This document shows, in pieces, positions 15,562-23,355 of a DNA stretch of 64,000 nucleotides. The DNA is taken from positions 992,001 to 1,056,000 of the forward strand of contig NZ_LR134355.1 of the NCBI RefSeq assembly GCF_900637205.1, read 5' to 3'. The notes beneath the pieces are model-generated. The model ran no database searches, was not told where the DNA came from, and saw only the letters and a program-made list of their open reading frames with translations. A program made the position numbers and the translations under genes. The number at the start of each line of letters is the position of its first letter. Position 1 is the first letter of the stretch. The DNA is from Mycolicibacterium chitae (lineage in GTDB: Bacteria > Actinomycetota > Actinomycetes > Mycobacteriales > Mycobacteriaceae).

Positions 15562-17028
15562 ATGCGAGCCGGATTACCCCCACGCGTCGAGACCACGGGC
15601 AGACGAATACGGCTTGCATATCTGCTCATTGCGCTGCTGATCGGCGGGCTCGGCGCCGGGATGTTCGCGCCGACGGCCGCCGCACAGGGCGAGCACTACG
15701 TGGTCGCCACCGACATCACCTTCGCCCCGTTCGAATTCCAGGATGAACAAGGCAATTTCGTCGGGATCGATATCGACCTGCTGAACGAGATCGCCGCGGA
15801 CCAAGGGTTCAGCGTCACGTTCAAGCCCCTCGGTTTCGACGCCGCGCTGCAGGCGGTGCAGGCCAACCAGGTCGACGCCGTGATCGCGGGGATGTCCATC
15901 ACCGACGAACGCAAGGCCGTCTTCGACTTCTCCGACCCCTATTTCGAATCCGGCGTCCAGATGGCCGTGCTGGACACCAACGAGACCATCACCTCCTACG
16001 AGGATCTGCGCGGCCAGCGCGTCGCGGTGAAGAACGGCACCGAGGGTGCCGAGTTCGCCGAATCCATCAAGGATGAATACGGTTTCAGCACGGTCTATTT
16101 CGCCGATTCGGCCTCGATGTACGACGAGGTCCGCACCGGCAACTCCGTGGCCATCTTCGACGACTACCCGGTGCCGAACTACGGCATTGCCCAGGGCAAT
16201 GGATTCAAGACCGTGACGCCGAAGGAACAGGGCGCCAACTACGGGTTCGCGGTGAACAAGGGCCAGAACGCGGAACTGCTGACCATGTTCAACGCCGGAT
16301 TGCAGAACCTGCGGGATTCCGGCCGCTACGACGAGATCATCGACAGCTATCTCGGTGAGGGCGCGGCGGTCTCGGACAATTCCTTCCTGGGCCTGCTGAA
16401 GAGCACCTTCCCGCTGCTGATGGCGGGCCTGAAGATGACGATGATCCTGACCGTGGTCTCGATCGCCGTCGCGCTGCTGCTCGGCGTCATCTTCGGTCTG
16501 ATGCGGGTCTCCCGCTCGCTGTGGTTGCGCGCGATCGGCACCACCTACGTCGACATCTTCCGTGGCACTCCGCTTTTGGTGCAGGCTTTCTTCATCTACT
16601 TCGGCATCCCGGCCGCGATGGGTTTCCAGATGACCGCGATGACCGCGGGGATCATCACGCTGTCGCTGAACGCCGGCGCCTACATGACCGAGATCGTCCG
16701 CGGCGGCATCCAGTCGGTGGACAAGGGACAGATGGAGGCGGCCCGCAGCCTGGGCGTGGGCTACCTGCCCACGATGCGTAAAGTCATTCTGCCGCAGGCG
16801 ATCCGGACCATGATCCCGTCCTATATCAACCAGTTCGTGATCACCCTGAAGGATACCTCGATCCTGTCGGTGATCGGCATCGCCGAACTGACCCAGACGG
16901 GCCGCATCATCATTGCCCGCAACTTCCAGTCGTTCAACATGTGGTTGATCATCGGCATCGTCTACTTCATCGTCATCATGGCGCTGACCAAACTCTCGGA
17001 CCGACTCGAGAAAAGGCTCGTGAAATGA
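15562..17028 (+). CDS. Fused substrate-binding/permease protein of a polar amino-acid (glutamine-type) ABC transporter
   Basis: A 488-residue fusion of periplasmic binding protein and channel. A signal-like helix (about 15-38, ending TAAAQG) precedes a type-3 solute-binding domain (about 42-265, with [20 protein letters not shown]). A HisM/GlnP permease domain (about 285-488, five helices) follows. The permease carries the ATPase-contact EAA loop [20 protein letters not shown]. Fusing the receptor to the permease places one receptor per channel subunit at the membrane. GGAGG lies 7 nt before ATG 15562. The stop overlaps the ATPase gene start (ATGA). Import of glutamine, glutamate or a related polar amino acid is inferred. 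Glutamate is a precursor route to ectoine made by the next operon. Confidence 0.88.
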   Translation: MRAGLPPRVETTGRRIRLAYLLIALLIGGLGAGMFAPTAAAQGEHYVVATDITFAPFEFQDEQGNFVGIDIDLLNEIAADQGFSVTFKPLGFDAALQAVQANQVDAVIAGMSITDERKAVFDFSDPYFESGVQMAVLDTNETITSYEDLRGQRVAVKNGTEGAEFAESIKDEYGFSTVYFADSASMYDEVRTGNSVAIFDDYPVPNYGIAQGNGFKTVTPKEQGANYGFAVNKGQNAELLTMFNAGLQNLRDSGRYDEIIDSYLGEGAAVSDNSFLGLLKSTFPLLMAGLKMTMILTVVSIAVALLLGVIFGLMRVSRSLWLRAIGTTYVDIFRGTPLLVQAFFIYFGIPAAMGFQMTAMTAGIITLSLNAGAYMTEIVRGGIQSVDKGQMEAARSLGVGYLPTMRKVILPQAIRTMIPSYINQFVITLKDTSILSVIGIAELTQTGRIIIARNFQSFNMWLIIGIVYFIVIMALTKLSDRLEKRLVK

Positions 17029-17798
17029 ACCAGCTGGCACCCGAAACCGCCGCGGCCGGACCCGATGGGAACGTCAAGATCCGCATCGAGGGACTCCGCA
17101 AGTCCTTCGGCGATCTGGTGGTGCTCGACGGCATCGACACGACCATCAGCGAGGGTGAAGTCGTCTGTGTCATCGGACCTTCGGGGTCGGGCAAGTCGAC
17201 TTTCCTGCGCTGTCTGAACAAGCTCGAGGACATCACCGGCGGCAAGGTGGTCGTCGACGAGTTCGACCTCACCGACAAGAAGGTCGACCTGGACAAGGTG
17301 CGCCAACACATCGGCATGGTGTTCCAGCACTTCAACCTGTTCCCGCACATGACGGTGTTGCAAAACATCACGCTCGCACCGCTTCTGACGAAGAAGATGG
17401 ACAAGGAGACCGCCGAGAAGCGCGCGCTGGACCTGCTCGACCAGGTCGGACTGGCCGAGAAGGCCCACGTCAAGCCGGCGACGCTGTCCGGTGGCCAGAA
17501 GCAGCGGGTGGCGATCGCGCGGGCGTTGGCCATGAACCCATCGATCATGCTGTTCGACGAAGCCACCAGCGCACTGGATCCGGAGATGGTCGGCGACGTC
17601 CTCGAGGTGTTGCGCCGGCTGGCCCGGGAGGGCATGACGATGGTGGTGGTCACCCACGAGATGGGATTCGCCCGCGAGGTGGCCTCGCGGGTGATCTTCA
17701 TGGCCGACGGCAACATCGTCGAGGACGACACCCCGGACGAGGTTTTCGGCAATCCAAAGCATCCACGTTTGCGGGAGTTCCTCTCCAAGGTGCTGTAG
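17025..17798 (+). CDS. glnQ: Polar amino-acid ABC transporter ATP-binding protein (GlnQ-like)
   Basis: A 257-residue ABC ATPase that powers the fused receptor-permease encoded just upstream. All motifs are present in order: Walker [10 protein letters not shown] (about residue 53), Q-loop [13 protein letters not shown], signature [15 protein letters not shown], Walker [13 protein letters not shown], and H-loop [10 protein letters not shown]. The sequence is typical of the PAO (polar amino acid) subfamily. The start ATG at 17025 lies inside the upstream stop (ATGA), so the two are cotranslated. The symbol is by family. The substrate could be glutamine, glutamate or aspartate. Confidence 0.9.
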   Translation: MNQLAPETAAAGPDGNVKIRIEGLRKSFGDLVVLDGIDTTISEGEVVCVIGPSGSGKSTFLRCLNKLEDITGGKVVVDEFDLTDKKVDLDKVRQHIGMVFQHFNLFPHMTVLQNITLAPLLTKKMDKETAEKRALDLLDQVGLAEKAHVKPATLSGGQKQRVAIARALAMNPSIMLFDEATSALDPEMVGDVLEVLRRLAREGMTMVVVTHEMGFAREVASRVIFMADGNIVEDDTPDEVFGNPKHPRLREFLSKVL

Positions 17799-17802
17799 GA
17801 AA

Positions 17803-17863
17803 CCGTCGCCGTATCACCTGAGCGGCCCCGCAGAGTTTGGTAACGATTTGGTAACGGCGACGG
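17803..17863. promoter_or_regulatory. Long dyad enclosing a GTAACG direct repeat between glnQ and ectA
   Basis: Perfect 10-bp arms, CCGTCGCCGT (17803-17812) and ACGGCGACGG (17854-17863), lie just after the glnQ stop. The second arm overlaps a direct repeat: TTTGGTAACG at 17836-17845 and again at 17847-17856, that is GTAACG-N5-GTAACG with one helical turn of spacing. The dyad could help terminate glnQ transcripts. The direct repeat looks like a response-regulator site. The segment CGATTTGGTAACG (17844-17856) recurs at 23167-23179. Confidence 0.45.
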
Positions 17864-18039
17864 CAGGGCGCAGAGCAGGGGTTTTGCCGGTCATTCGCCG
17901 ACCATAAGCGTGACGAGGCTGTCCGAACCGGGTGTCGACCGTTTGATAACTGCGCCGGGGTTGCATACGTTCAAACACACCGATGACTGAGACTTGAACC
18001 TAGATCGATGACTTGTTCGGTGGTGACAGCTAACTAGAT

Positions 18040-18627
18040 ATGTTCGCTTCTGATAGGGAACTTCAAGCCCCTTTGGCCGCATCCGATGGATCTGGCCAAC
18101 TGCAGGTGGCGCGACCCTGGGACGGCGTCCTGCGACGTCCCGAAGGCCGCGATGCACTCGACATGCATCGCCTGGTGGTCGAGAGCAAGGTTCTCGACGA
18201 GAACTCCACGTATGCCTACCTGTTGATGGCGACGGAATTTGCCGACTCCTCGATCGTGGCCGATCGCGACGGCGAACTGCACGGCTTCGTCATGGGTTAT
18301 CACCCGCCGTCGCGCCCCGAAGCGTTGTTCGTCTGGCAGGTGGTGGTCGCCGCTGCGGCCCGCGGATCCGGCTTGGGCGGCACGATGCTCGACACCCTGG
18401 TCGAACGCGTGCGCCGCGATCGGCACGGACACCCACTCACCCTGGAAGCCACTGTGGCGCCCAGCAATTCGGCGTCACGCGCGCTGTTCGGTGGCTTTGC
18501 CCGTCGACACGGCGTGCCGGTCGTCGAATTGCCCTGGTACGGAGCTGAACTCCTGGACGCAGACTTGGCCCACGAAGAGGAGCCGCTGCTGCGCATTGGT
18601 CCAGTCACCGCCGAACTCAACTGCTAA
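18040..18627 (+). CDS. ectA: L-2,4-diaminobutyrate N-gamma-acetyltransferase
   Basis: A 195-residue GNAT-fold enzyme catalysing step two of ectoine synthesis, acetyl-CoA plus diaminobutyrate to N-acetyl-diaminobutyrate. Family hallmarks are visible: LDENSTYAYLLMATEFADSS, VWQVVVAAAARGSGLGG (acetyl-CoA loop R-G-x-G-L) and LEATVAPSNSASRALF. The N-terminal 22 residues before VARPWDG are not conserved in the family. A GTG at 18106 is an alternative start. No ribosome site precedes ATG 18040, which follows an AT-rich TAACTAGAT box. First gene of ectABCD. The operon has no ask_ect aspartokinase and no ectR in the window, so aspartate semialdehyde must come from central metabolism. Confidence 0.92.
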   Translation: MFASDRELQAPLAASDGSGQLQVARPWDGVLRRPEGRDALDMHRLVVESKVLDENSTYAYLLMATEFADSSIVADRDGELHGFVMGYHPPSRPEALFVWQVVVAAAARGSGLGGTMLDTLVERVRRDRHGHPLTLEATVAPSNSASRALFGGFARRHGVPVVELPWYGAELLDADLAHEEEPLLRIGPVTAELNC

Positions 18628-18651
18628 CCCTCATCAACCCGGAAGGACGTC

Positions 18652-19938
18652 ATGACGTCAGCACCCATCCTCAGCCCGTCTGAAACTGATTTGCCCGAGG
18701 TTTATCAGTCCGTCGAGTCCGAGGTCCGAAGCTACTGCCGCGGCTGGCCCACGGTGATGGACCACGCGCAGGGATCGCACATCACCGACGTGGACGGGCG
18801 GCAGTACCTGGACTTCTTCGCCGGTGCCGGTGCGCTGAACTACGGCCACAACAACCCGGTGCTCAAGTCGGCGTTGATCGACTATCTGACCAACGACCGC
18901 ATCGTGCACTCGCTGGACATCGCCACCGCCGCCAAGACCGACTTCCTCACCACCTTCGAGGAGTTGATCCTCAAGCCGCGTGGTCTGGACTACAAGGTGC
19001 AGTTCCCCGGGCCCACCGGCGCGAACGCCGTCGAGGCCGCCCTCAAGCTGGCCCGCAAGGTGACCGGCCGCGAGTCGATCATCAACTTCACCAACGCATT
19101 CCACGGGATGACCCTGGGCGCGCTGTCGGTCACCGGTAACTCGATGAAGCGGGCCGGCGCGGGTATCCCGCTGGTGCACGCCACCCCGATGCCCTACGAC
19201 AACTACTTCGACGGCGTCACCGAGGACTTCCACTGGTTCGAGCGCGTCCTGGACGACTCGGGCGGCGGCCTGAACCGCCCCGCCGCGGTGATCGTGGAGA
19301 CCGTGCAGGGCGAGGGCGGGGTGAACGTGGCCCGTGTCGAGTGGCTGCAGGCCCTGGCTGCGCTGTGCCGCACCCGCGACATCCTGCTGATCGTCGACGA
19401 CGTGCAGATGGGCTGCGGCCGTACCGGACCGTTCTTCAGCTTCGAGGTGGCCGGTATCAAGCCGGATATCGTCACGTTATCGAAGTCGATCAGTGGTTAC
19501 GGCCTGCCGATGGCGCTCACACTGTTCCGCTCGGAACTCGACGTCTGGGCCCCCGGTGAGCACAACGGCACCTTCCGCGGCCACAACCCAGCCTTCGTGA
19601 CCGCGACCAAGGCGTTGGAAACCTACTGGCGCACCGACGAATTCAACAAGGAAACGATGAGCAAGGGTGAGTTTGTCCGCACCCGGCTGGACAGCATCGC
19701 CGGCAGCCACGAGGGCGTCAGCGCCCGTGGCCGCGGCATGGTCCAGGCGCTGAAGTTCGAGGACGCGCCGGCCGCCAACGCGGTGTGTGGCGTGGCCTTC
19801 GAGCGGGGCCTGCTCGCCGAGACCAGTGGCCCCTCCGACGAGGTGGTCAAGCTCCTCCCGCCATTGACCACCTCGAACGCCGACCTGGACGCCGGATTGG
19901 ACATCCTGGCCGAAGCGGTGGCCGCTACCCTCGCCTGA
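18652..19938 (+). CDS. ectB: L-2,4-diaminobutyrate transaminase
   Basis: A 428-residue class-III PLP aminotransferase that makes diaminobutyrate from aspartate semialdehyde with glutamate as amino donor, the first committed ectoine step. The PLP-binding Lys is in TLSKSISGYG (about residue 278). Other family pieces are FPGPTGANAVEAALKLARKVTGR, the VDDVQMGCGRTG active-site strand, and FRGHNPAFV. The length fits EctB. The ATG at 18652 has GGAAGG about 8 nt upstream. It lies 24 nt after ectA and 34 nt before ectC on the same strand. Expression is expected under osmotic or heat stress, as for known ect operons. Confidence 0.95.
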   Translation: MTSAPILSPSETDLPEVYQSVESEVRSYCRGWPTVMDHAQGSHITDVDGRQYLDFFAGAGALNYGHNNPVLKSALIDYLTNDRIVHSLDIATAAKTDFLTTFEELILKPRGLDYKVQFPGPTGANAVEAALKLARKVTGRESIINFTNAFHGMTLGALSVTGNSMKRAGAGIPLVHATPMPYDNYFDGVTEDFHWFERVLDDSGGGLNRPAAVIVETVQGEGGVNVARVEWLQALAALCRTRDILLIVDDVQMGCGRTGPFFSFEVAGIKPDIVTLSKSISGYGLPMALTLFRSELDVWAPGEHNGTFRGHNPAFVTATKALETYWRTDEFNKETMSKGEFVRTRLDSIAGSHEGVSARGRGMVQALKFEDAPAANAVCGVAFERGLLAETSGPSDEVVKLLPPLTTSNADLDAGLDILAEAVAATLA

Positions 19939-19972
19939 GGCGAAAAGACACCGCTAGAAGGAGTTTGAAGTC

Positions 19973-20362
19973 ATGATTGTGCGGACCACCGCCGAAATCA
20001 CCGATACCGAACGCGACGTCGCCGACGCCGCGTGGCGCTCCAAGCGCATCATCCTGGCCGGCGACGGCGTGGGCTTCTCGTTCCACGAGACGACCATCAA
20101 CGCCAACTCGGTGAGCGAGTTCCAGTACCGCCACCACGTCGAGGCGGTGTGGGTGGTCGAGGGGTCGGGGGTGCTGACCAACCTCGAGAACGGTGACGAG
20201 TTCAAGCTGGAACCCGGCACCATGTACCTGCTGGACGGCCACGAGAAGCACCGGGTCACCTGTCATGAGCAATTGCGCATGATGTGTGTGTTCAACCCGC
20301 CGGTCACGGGTAAAGAGGTCCACGACGAGACAGGGACGTACCCGCCTTCAATCTTGGAATAG
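19973..20362 (+). CDS. ectC: Ectoine synthase
   Basis: A 129-residue single-domain cupin that closes N-gamma-acetyl-diaminobutyrate into ectoine by loss of water. The start MIVRTTAEI and the segment HHVEAVWVVEGSGVLTN are characteristic. The metal-ligand residues expected in EctC (Glu in VEAVWVVEG, Tyr in MYLLDGHEKH, and the His of GHEKHRV) are all present. The length equals the family norm. AGAAGGAG lies 8 nt before ATG 19973. ectD starts 14 nt after the stop. Confidence 0.95.
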   Translation: MIVRTTAEITDTERDVADAAWRSKRIILAGDGVGFSFHETTINANSVSEFQYRHHVEAVWVVEGSGVLTNLENGDEFKLEPGTMYLLDGHEKHRVTCHEQLRMMCVFNPPVTGKEVHDETGTYPPSILE

Positions 20363-20375
20363 CGAGGCCGATCGA

Positions 20376-21260
20376 ATGACAGTCGCGCACGATAACTACC
20401 CGACCCGACTCGACCACGCGATCGCGCCGGTGCCGCGGGTGGATCCCGCGGTCTGGGGCGATCACGCGCACGGCCCGCTCGGCCAGGCCGAGCTGGACGC
20501 GTACGCCGAGCGTGGCTACCTAATTCGTCCGAATACCCTTGACGAACAGTGGCTTCCGCCACTGCGTCAGGAGCTCGAGCGGCTCGGAGCCGAGCTGGAG
20601 GCCGACGACCCCCGGGTGATCCGTGAGCCCGGGGGCGGCATCCGGTCGGTGTTCGAACCGCATCTGCTCAGCGACATCGTCGCCGAGGTGATCAGCCTGG
20701 ACACCGTCCTGCCGATCGCGCGTCAGCTGTTGCGCAGCGACGTCTACATCCACCAGGCGCGGATCAACATGATGCCGGGCTTCACCGGCAGCGGCTTCTA
20801 CTGGCACTCGGACTTCGAGACCTGGCACGCCGAGGACGGGATGCCGGCCATCCGGGCCGTCTCCTGCTCGATCGCCCTGACCGAGAACTACCCGTTCAAC
20901 GGGTCACTGATGGTCATGCCGGGTTCGCATCAGACGTTCTACCCGTGCGTGGGCGCCACACCCGAGGACAACCACGCGACCTCGCTGGTGTCCCAGGAGA
21001 TCGGGGTGCCCGATCGCGACACCCTGACCAAGGCGGCCGAGCAGTACGGCATCGATCAGTTCGTCGGCCCGGCCGGCACGGCGCTGTGGTTCGACGCCAA
21101 CCTGTTGCACGGCTCGGGTTCGAACATCACGCCGTTCCCGCGGTCCAACGTGTTCCTGGTCTTCAACTCCGTGGAGAACGAACTCGCTGCGCCGTTCGCC
21201 GCCCAAACACCCCGGCCGGAGTACCTCGCGGCGCGCAGTTACCAGCCGTTCGGGGAGTAA
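20376..21260 (+). CDS. ectD: Ectoine 5-hydroxylase
   Basis: A 294-residue non-heme Fe(II)/2-oxoglutarate dioxygenase of the PhyH family that converts ectoine to 5-hydroxyectoine. The iron triad is visible as HxD in WHSDFETWHAEDG (about residue 142-144) and the distal His in LLHGSGSN (about 244). The EctD signature FYWHSDFETWHAEDGMP is intact, which separates EctD from other PhyH enzymes. ATG 20376 lies 14 nt after ectC with GAGG upstream. Its presence means the cell can make hydroxyectoine, which protects against heat and desiccation better than ectoine alone. Confidence 0.93.
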   Translation: MTVAHDNYPTRLDHAIAPVPRVDPAVWGDHAHGPLGQAELDAYAERGYLIRPNTLDEQWLPPLRQELERLGAELEADDPRVIREPGGGIRSVFEPHLLSDIVAEVISLDTVLPIARQLLRSDVYIHQARINMMPGFTGSGFYWHSDFETWHAEDGMPAIRAVSCSIALTENYPFNGSLMVMPGSHQTFYPCVGATPEDNHATSLVSQEIGVPDRDTLTKAAEQYGIDQFVGPAGTALWFDANLLHGSGSNITPFPRSNVFLVFNSVENELAAPFAAQTPRPEYLAARSYQPFGE

Positions 21261-21292
21261 TTTCCGCACATCTTCGGTCCCAGCGACCGCGC

Positions 21293-21321
21293 TTGCCTTA
21301 GGCTAACCAAACTTCTACAGT
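21293..21321 (+). promoter_or_regulatory. IdeR-like iron box overlapping a promoter for the methyltransferase gene
   Basis: Positions 21293-21311 match the mycobacterial IdeR 19-bp consensus at 15 of 19 positions, including the whole central TTAGGCTAACC core. A promoter can be drawn over it: -35 TTGCCT at 21293-21298, 17-nt spacer, -10 TACAGT at 21316-21321. Iron-loaded IdeR bound here would block it, so the downstream gene should be induced by iron limitation. A second AT-rich -10-like box TAAATA lies at 21341-21346. Confidence 0.75.
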
Positions 21322-21369
21322 TAAGCGCAGAGATTTCCTCTAAATAGGGCTCGCTCGAAGGGACCGGAG

Positions 21370-22191
21370 ATGACGGAGAAGAACCAGCTGCCGCTGGCCC
21401 AACGTTCTTGGGACGACCTGCCCGGGCACTGGCTGCTCGCCCGCCTGGGCAAGCGCGTGCTGCGTCCGGGTGGCCTCGAGCTGACCACCCGCCTGTTGGC
21501 CGCCGCCGGGATCACCGGCGCCGACGTGGTCGAACTGGGTCCCGGTCTGGGACGCACGGCCAAGGACATCGGCGCGCTGCGGCCGTCCTCCTACGTCGGG
21601 GTCGACGACAGCGGTGCCGCCTCGGCGATGGTGCAGGAGGTCGTCGACGCCACCGGTGGCCGCACCGTGACCGCGGATGCCTCCGAAACCGGCCTGGCGG
21701 ACAGCAGCGCCGACGTCGTCGTCGGCGAGGCCATGCTGACCATGCAGGGGGACAAGGCCAAGAAGGCGATCGTCGACGAGGCGTTCCGGGTGCTGCGCCC
21801 CGGCGGTCGCTACGCGATCCACGAACTGGGGCTCAAGCCCGACAACCTTCCGCAGGACACCAAGGACGCGGTCCGTCGCGACCTGGCCCGCTCGATCAAG
21901 GTCAACGCCCGGCCGTTGACCATCGCGGAGTGGTCGGCGCTGCTCACCGAGTCCGGCTTCGAGGTCAAGTCCGTCGACCAGGCGCCGATGGCCCTGCTGC
22001 GCCCCAAGCGCGTGATCGACGACGAGGGTCTGCTCGGCGCCCTGCGCATCGTGGGCAACGTGCTCACCAATCCGCCTGCGCGCAAGCGGGTGCTGGGGAT
22101 GCGCAACACCTTCACCAAGTACGGCAAGGATCTGACCGCGGTCGCGATCGTGGCTCAGGTGCCCGAAGGGAAGGCCGGCGCCGCCAACTGA
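21370..22191 (+). CDS. Class I SAM-dependent methyltransferase, probably iron-regulated
   Basis: A 273-residue methyltransferase of the UbiE/type-11 class. After an N-terminal helical segment, SAM motif I VVELGPGLGRTAKDIG is at about residues 55-70. The acidic VGVDDSGAAS loop, the motif-II-like SADVVVGEAMLTMQ, and the motif-III-like LRPGGRYAIHELGLKPD follow. A C-terminal region of about 110 residues probably shapes the acceptor site. The substrate is unknown. ATG 21370 has GGACCGGAG directly upstream. An IdeR-like box lies 58 bp before the start. It is followed after 16 bp by a regulator gene on the same strand, with which it is probably cotranscribed. Confidence 0.82.
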   Translation: MTEKNQLPLAQRSWDDLPGHWLLARLGKRVLRPGGLELTTRLLAAAGITGADVVELGPGLGRTAKDIGALRPSSYVGVDDSGAASAMVQEVVDATGGRTVTADASETGLADSSADVVVGEAMLTMQGDKAKKAIVDEAFRVLRPGGRYAIHELGLKPDNLPQDTKDAVRRDLARSIKVNARPLTIAEWSALLTESGFEVKSVDQAPMALLRPKRVIDDEGLLGALRIVGNVLTNPPARKRVLGMRNTFTKYGKDLTAVAIVAQVPEGKAGAAN

Positions 22192-22207
22192 CCGGCGCCG
22201 CATCACG

Positions 22208-22912
22208 ATGACACCGCACGACACGCTGACTCCGGGTGGCCACGAGGACCTCTCCTCGGGCCGCTCGGAGCGGGCGGCCGGCCAACAGCGCCGACGGGTG
22301 TTGGGCCTCATGCGCAGCTCCGGTGCGCCCGTCGACGCCCGCCAGGTGGCCGACGCCCTGAACATCCACGTCACCACGGCGCGGTTCCACCTGACCACGC
22401 TGGAGGCCCAGGGGGCGATTCGTCGCGGCGCGGGCACCCGCAGCGGCGGGGCGGGCCGCCCCCGGCTGACCTATGAGCTGGCTCCCCGGCTGGACTATGC
22501 CGACATCGTCGCGCTGTTCGCGACCCACCTCGGCGGGACGGCCGAAGAGCGCGAGCAGCGGGCCGTGCGCATCGGCGCCGATCTGGCCCGCCGGACGCGG
22601 CTGACCGCGGGGCGGACCGCCGACTCGGTGACCGACCTGGTGGTCGACGCGCTCGACGAACTCGGATTCCAGACCCGCGCGGTGGTGGAGGCGTTCGGCG
22701 CCGTCACCGTCGGAATCTGCACGTGCCCGCTGGCCGAGATCGCCGTCGACGCCCCCGAGGTGGTCCGCGGCATCCAGCAGGGCCTCATCCAGGAAGTCGT
22801 GGACAGCAATACCGAAACGCTCGGCGGCGGCTACCGGGTGAGCGTGCAGCCCGACCCGCAGGCGGGCTCCTGTGAGGTCAGCCTGCTGCTCGAAGCCGAG
22901 TCCGGCTGTTAG
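22208..22912 (+). CDS. Helix-turn-helix regulator with Fe-S-type cysteines (SufR-like)
   Basis: A 234-residue regulator with an N-terminal winged helix-turn-helix (about 25-85, QVADALNIHVTTARFHLTTL) and a C-terminal domain. That domain carries Cys residues in GICTCPLAEIA (about 177-179) and GSCEVSLL (about 223), plus a terminal Cys. This spacing resembles the SufR/DeoR-like regulators that bind a labile Fe-S cluster, for example the repressor of the mycobacterial suf operon. It follows the iron-box-controlled methyltransferase by 16 bp. ATG 22208 lacks a clear ribosome site, so it may depend on translation of the upstream gene. Fe-S binding is inferred only from the cysteines. Confidence 0.7.
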   Translation: MTPHDTLTPGGHEDLSSGRSERAAGQQRRRVLGLMRSSGAPVDARQVADALNIHVTTARFHLTTLEAQGAIRRGAGTRSGGAGRPRLTYELAPRLDYADIVALFATHLGGTAEEREQRAVRIGADLARRTRLTAGRTADSVTDLVVDALDELGFQTRAVVEAFGAVTVGICTCPLAEIAVDAPEVVRGIQQGLIQEVVDSNTETLGGGYRVSVQPDPQAGSCEVSLLLEAESGC

Positions 22913-23355
22913 CCAGCGAACATCGCCGCGTCGCTGTGGCTTGTCTCGCGGCCGGCGGCGGCGCCGCCGGCGTCGGCCGGGCGGGGTTCCGGGGCGACGC
23001 CGCGTAACACGGCCGAAATACAGAGTGTGATTTGCCACTCATTTTCGGAGGCGTCAGTTGAGAAAGTCTTATTAAGAGAAGTCGAAGAATTCGTAAATGG
23101 CAATTAGCCAGATCTTGAAACGGAGCAGGCTGACGACTTGTAGGGTCTTGCTGCCAGCAAACAACACGATTTGGTAACGACGCGGGCTGAGCGCATGCTT
23201 AGACAAATTCGCCGCAGCGTTCGGCCGAGGCTCCGCGAACGGATTTGATGTCGTATTCGGTCGCTAGACTCGACCATGGCTGATGCCGATCCTGGCGTCG
23301 ATCTCGCTACCCGCACGGTGGCGAGGCATGCGCCAGAGGGAGGAAAAAGACGAGT
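22913..23355. other. 443-bp intergenic control region upstream of the propeller gene
   Basis: No gene is recognised. The first 80 bp are GC-rich with a run of GCC/GGC dyads. 23040-23120 is unusually AT-rich for this genome. Within it GAGAAAGTC (23060-23068) and GAGAAGTC (23076-23083) are direct repeats. A perfect 13-nt palindrome TTGCTG-C-CAGCAA occupies 23148-23160. It is followed at 23167-23179 by CGATTTGGTAACG, identical to a segment before ectA. The M. tuberculosis counterpart of the downstream gene (Rv1057) is known to be controlled by MprA and SigE. The direct repeats might be an MprA-type site but the match is weak. Confidence 0.5.

Noticed and set aside
17941..17976. GTTTGA...TCAAAC inverted repeat upstream of ectA, and a possible SigF or SigB promoter.
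   Set aside because: The arms are only 6 bp with a 24-nt gap, and the -10 half does not match the sigma consensus. Too weak to call.
22913..23355. SigE-type promoter for the Rv1057-like gene.
   Set aside because: No convincing GGAAC/GTT pair with proper spacing was found by eye, although the M. tuberculosis gene is known to be SigE-dependent.
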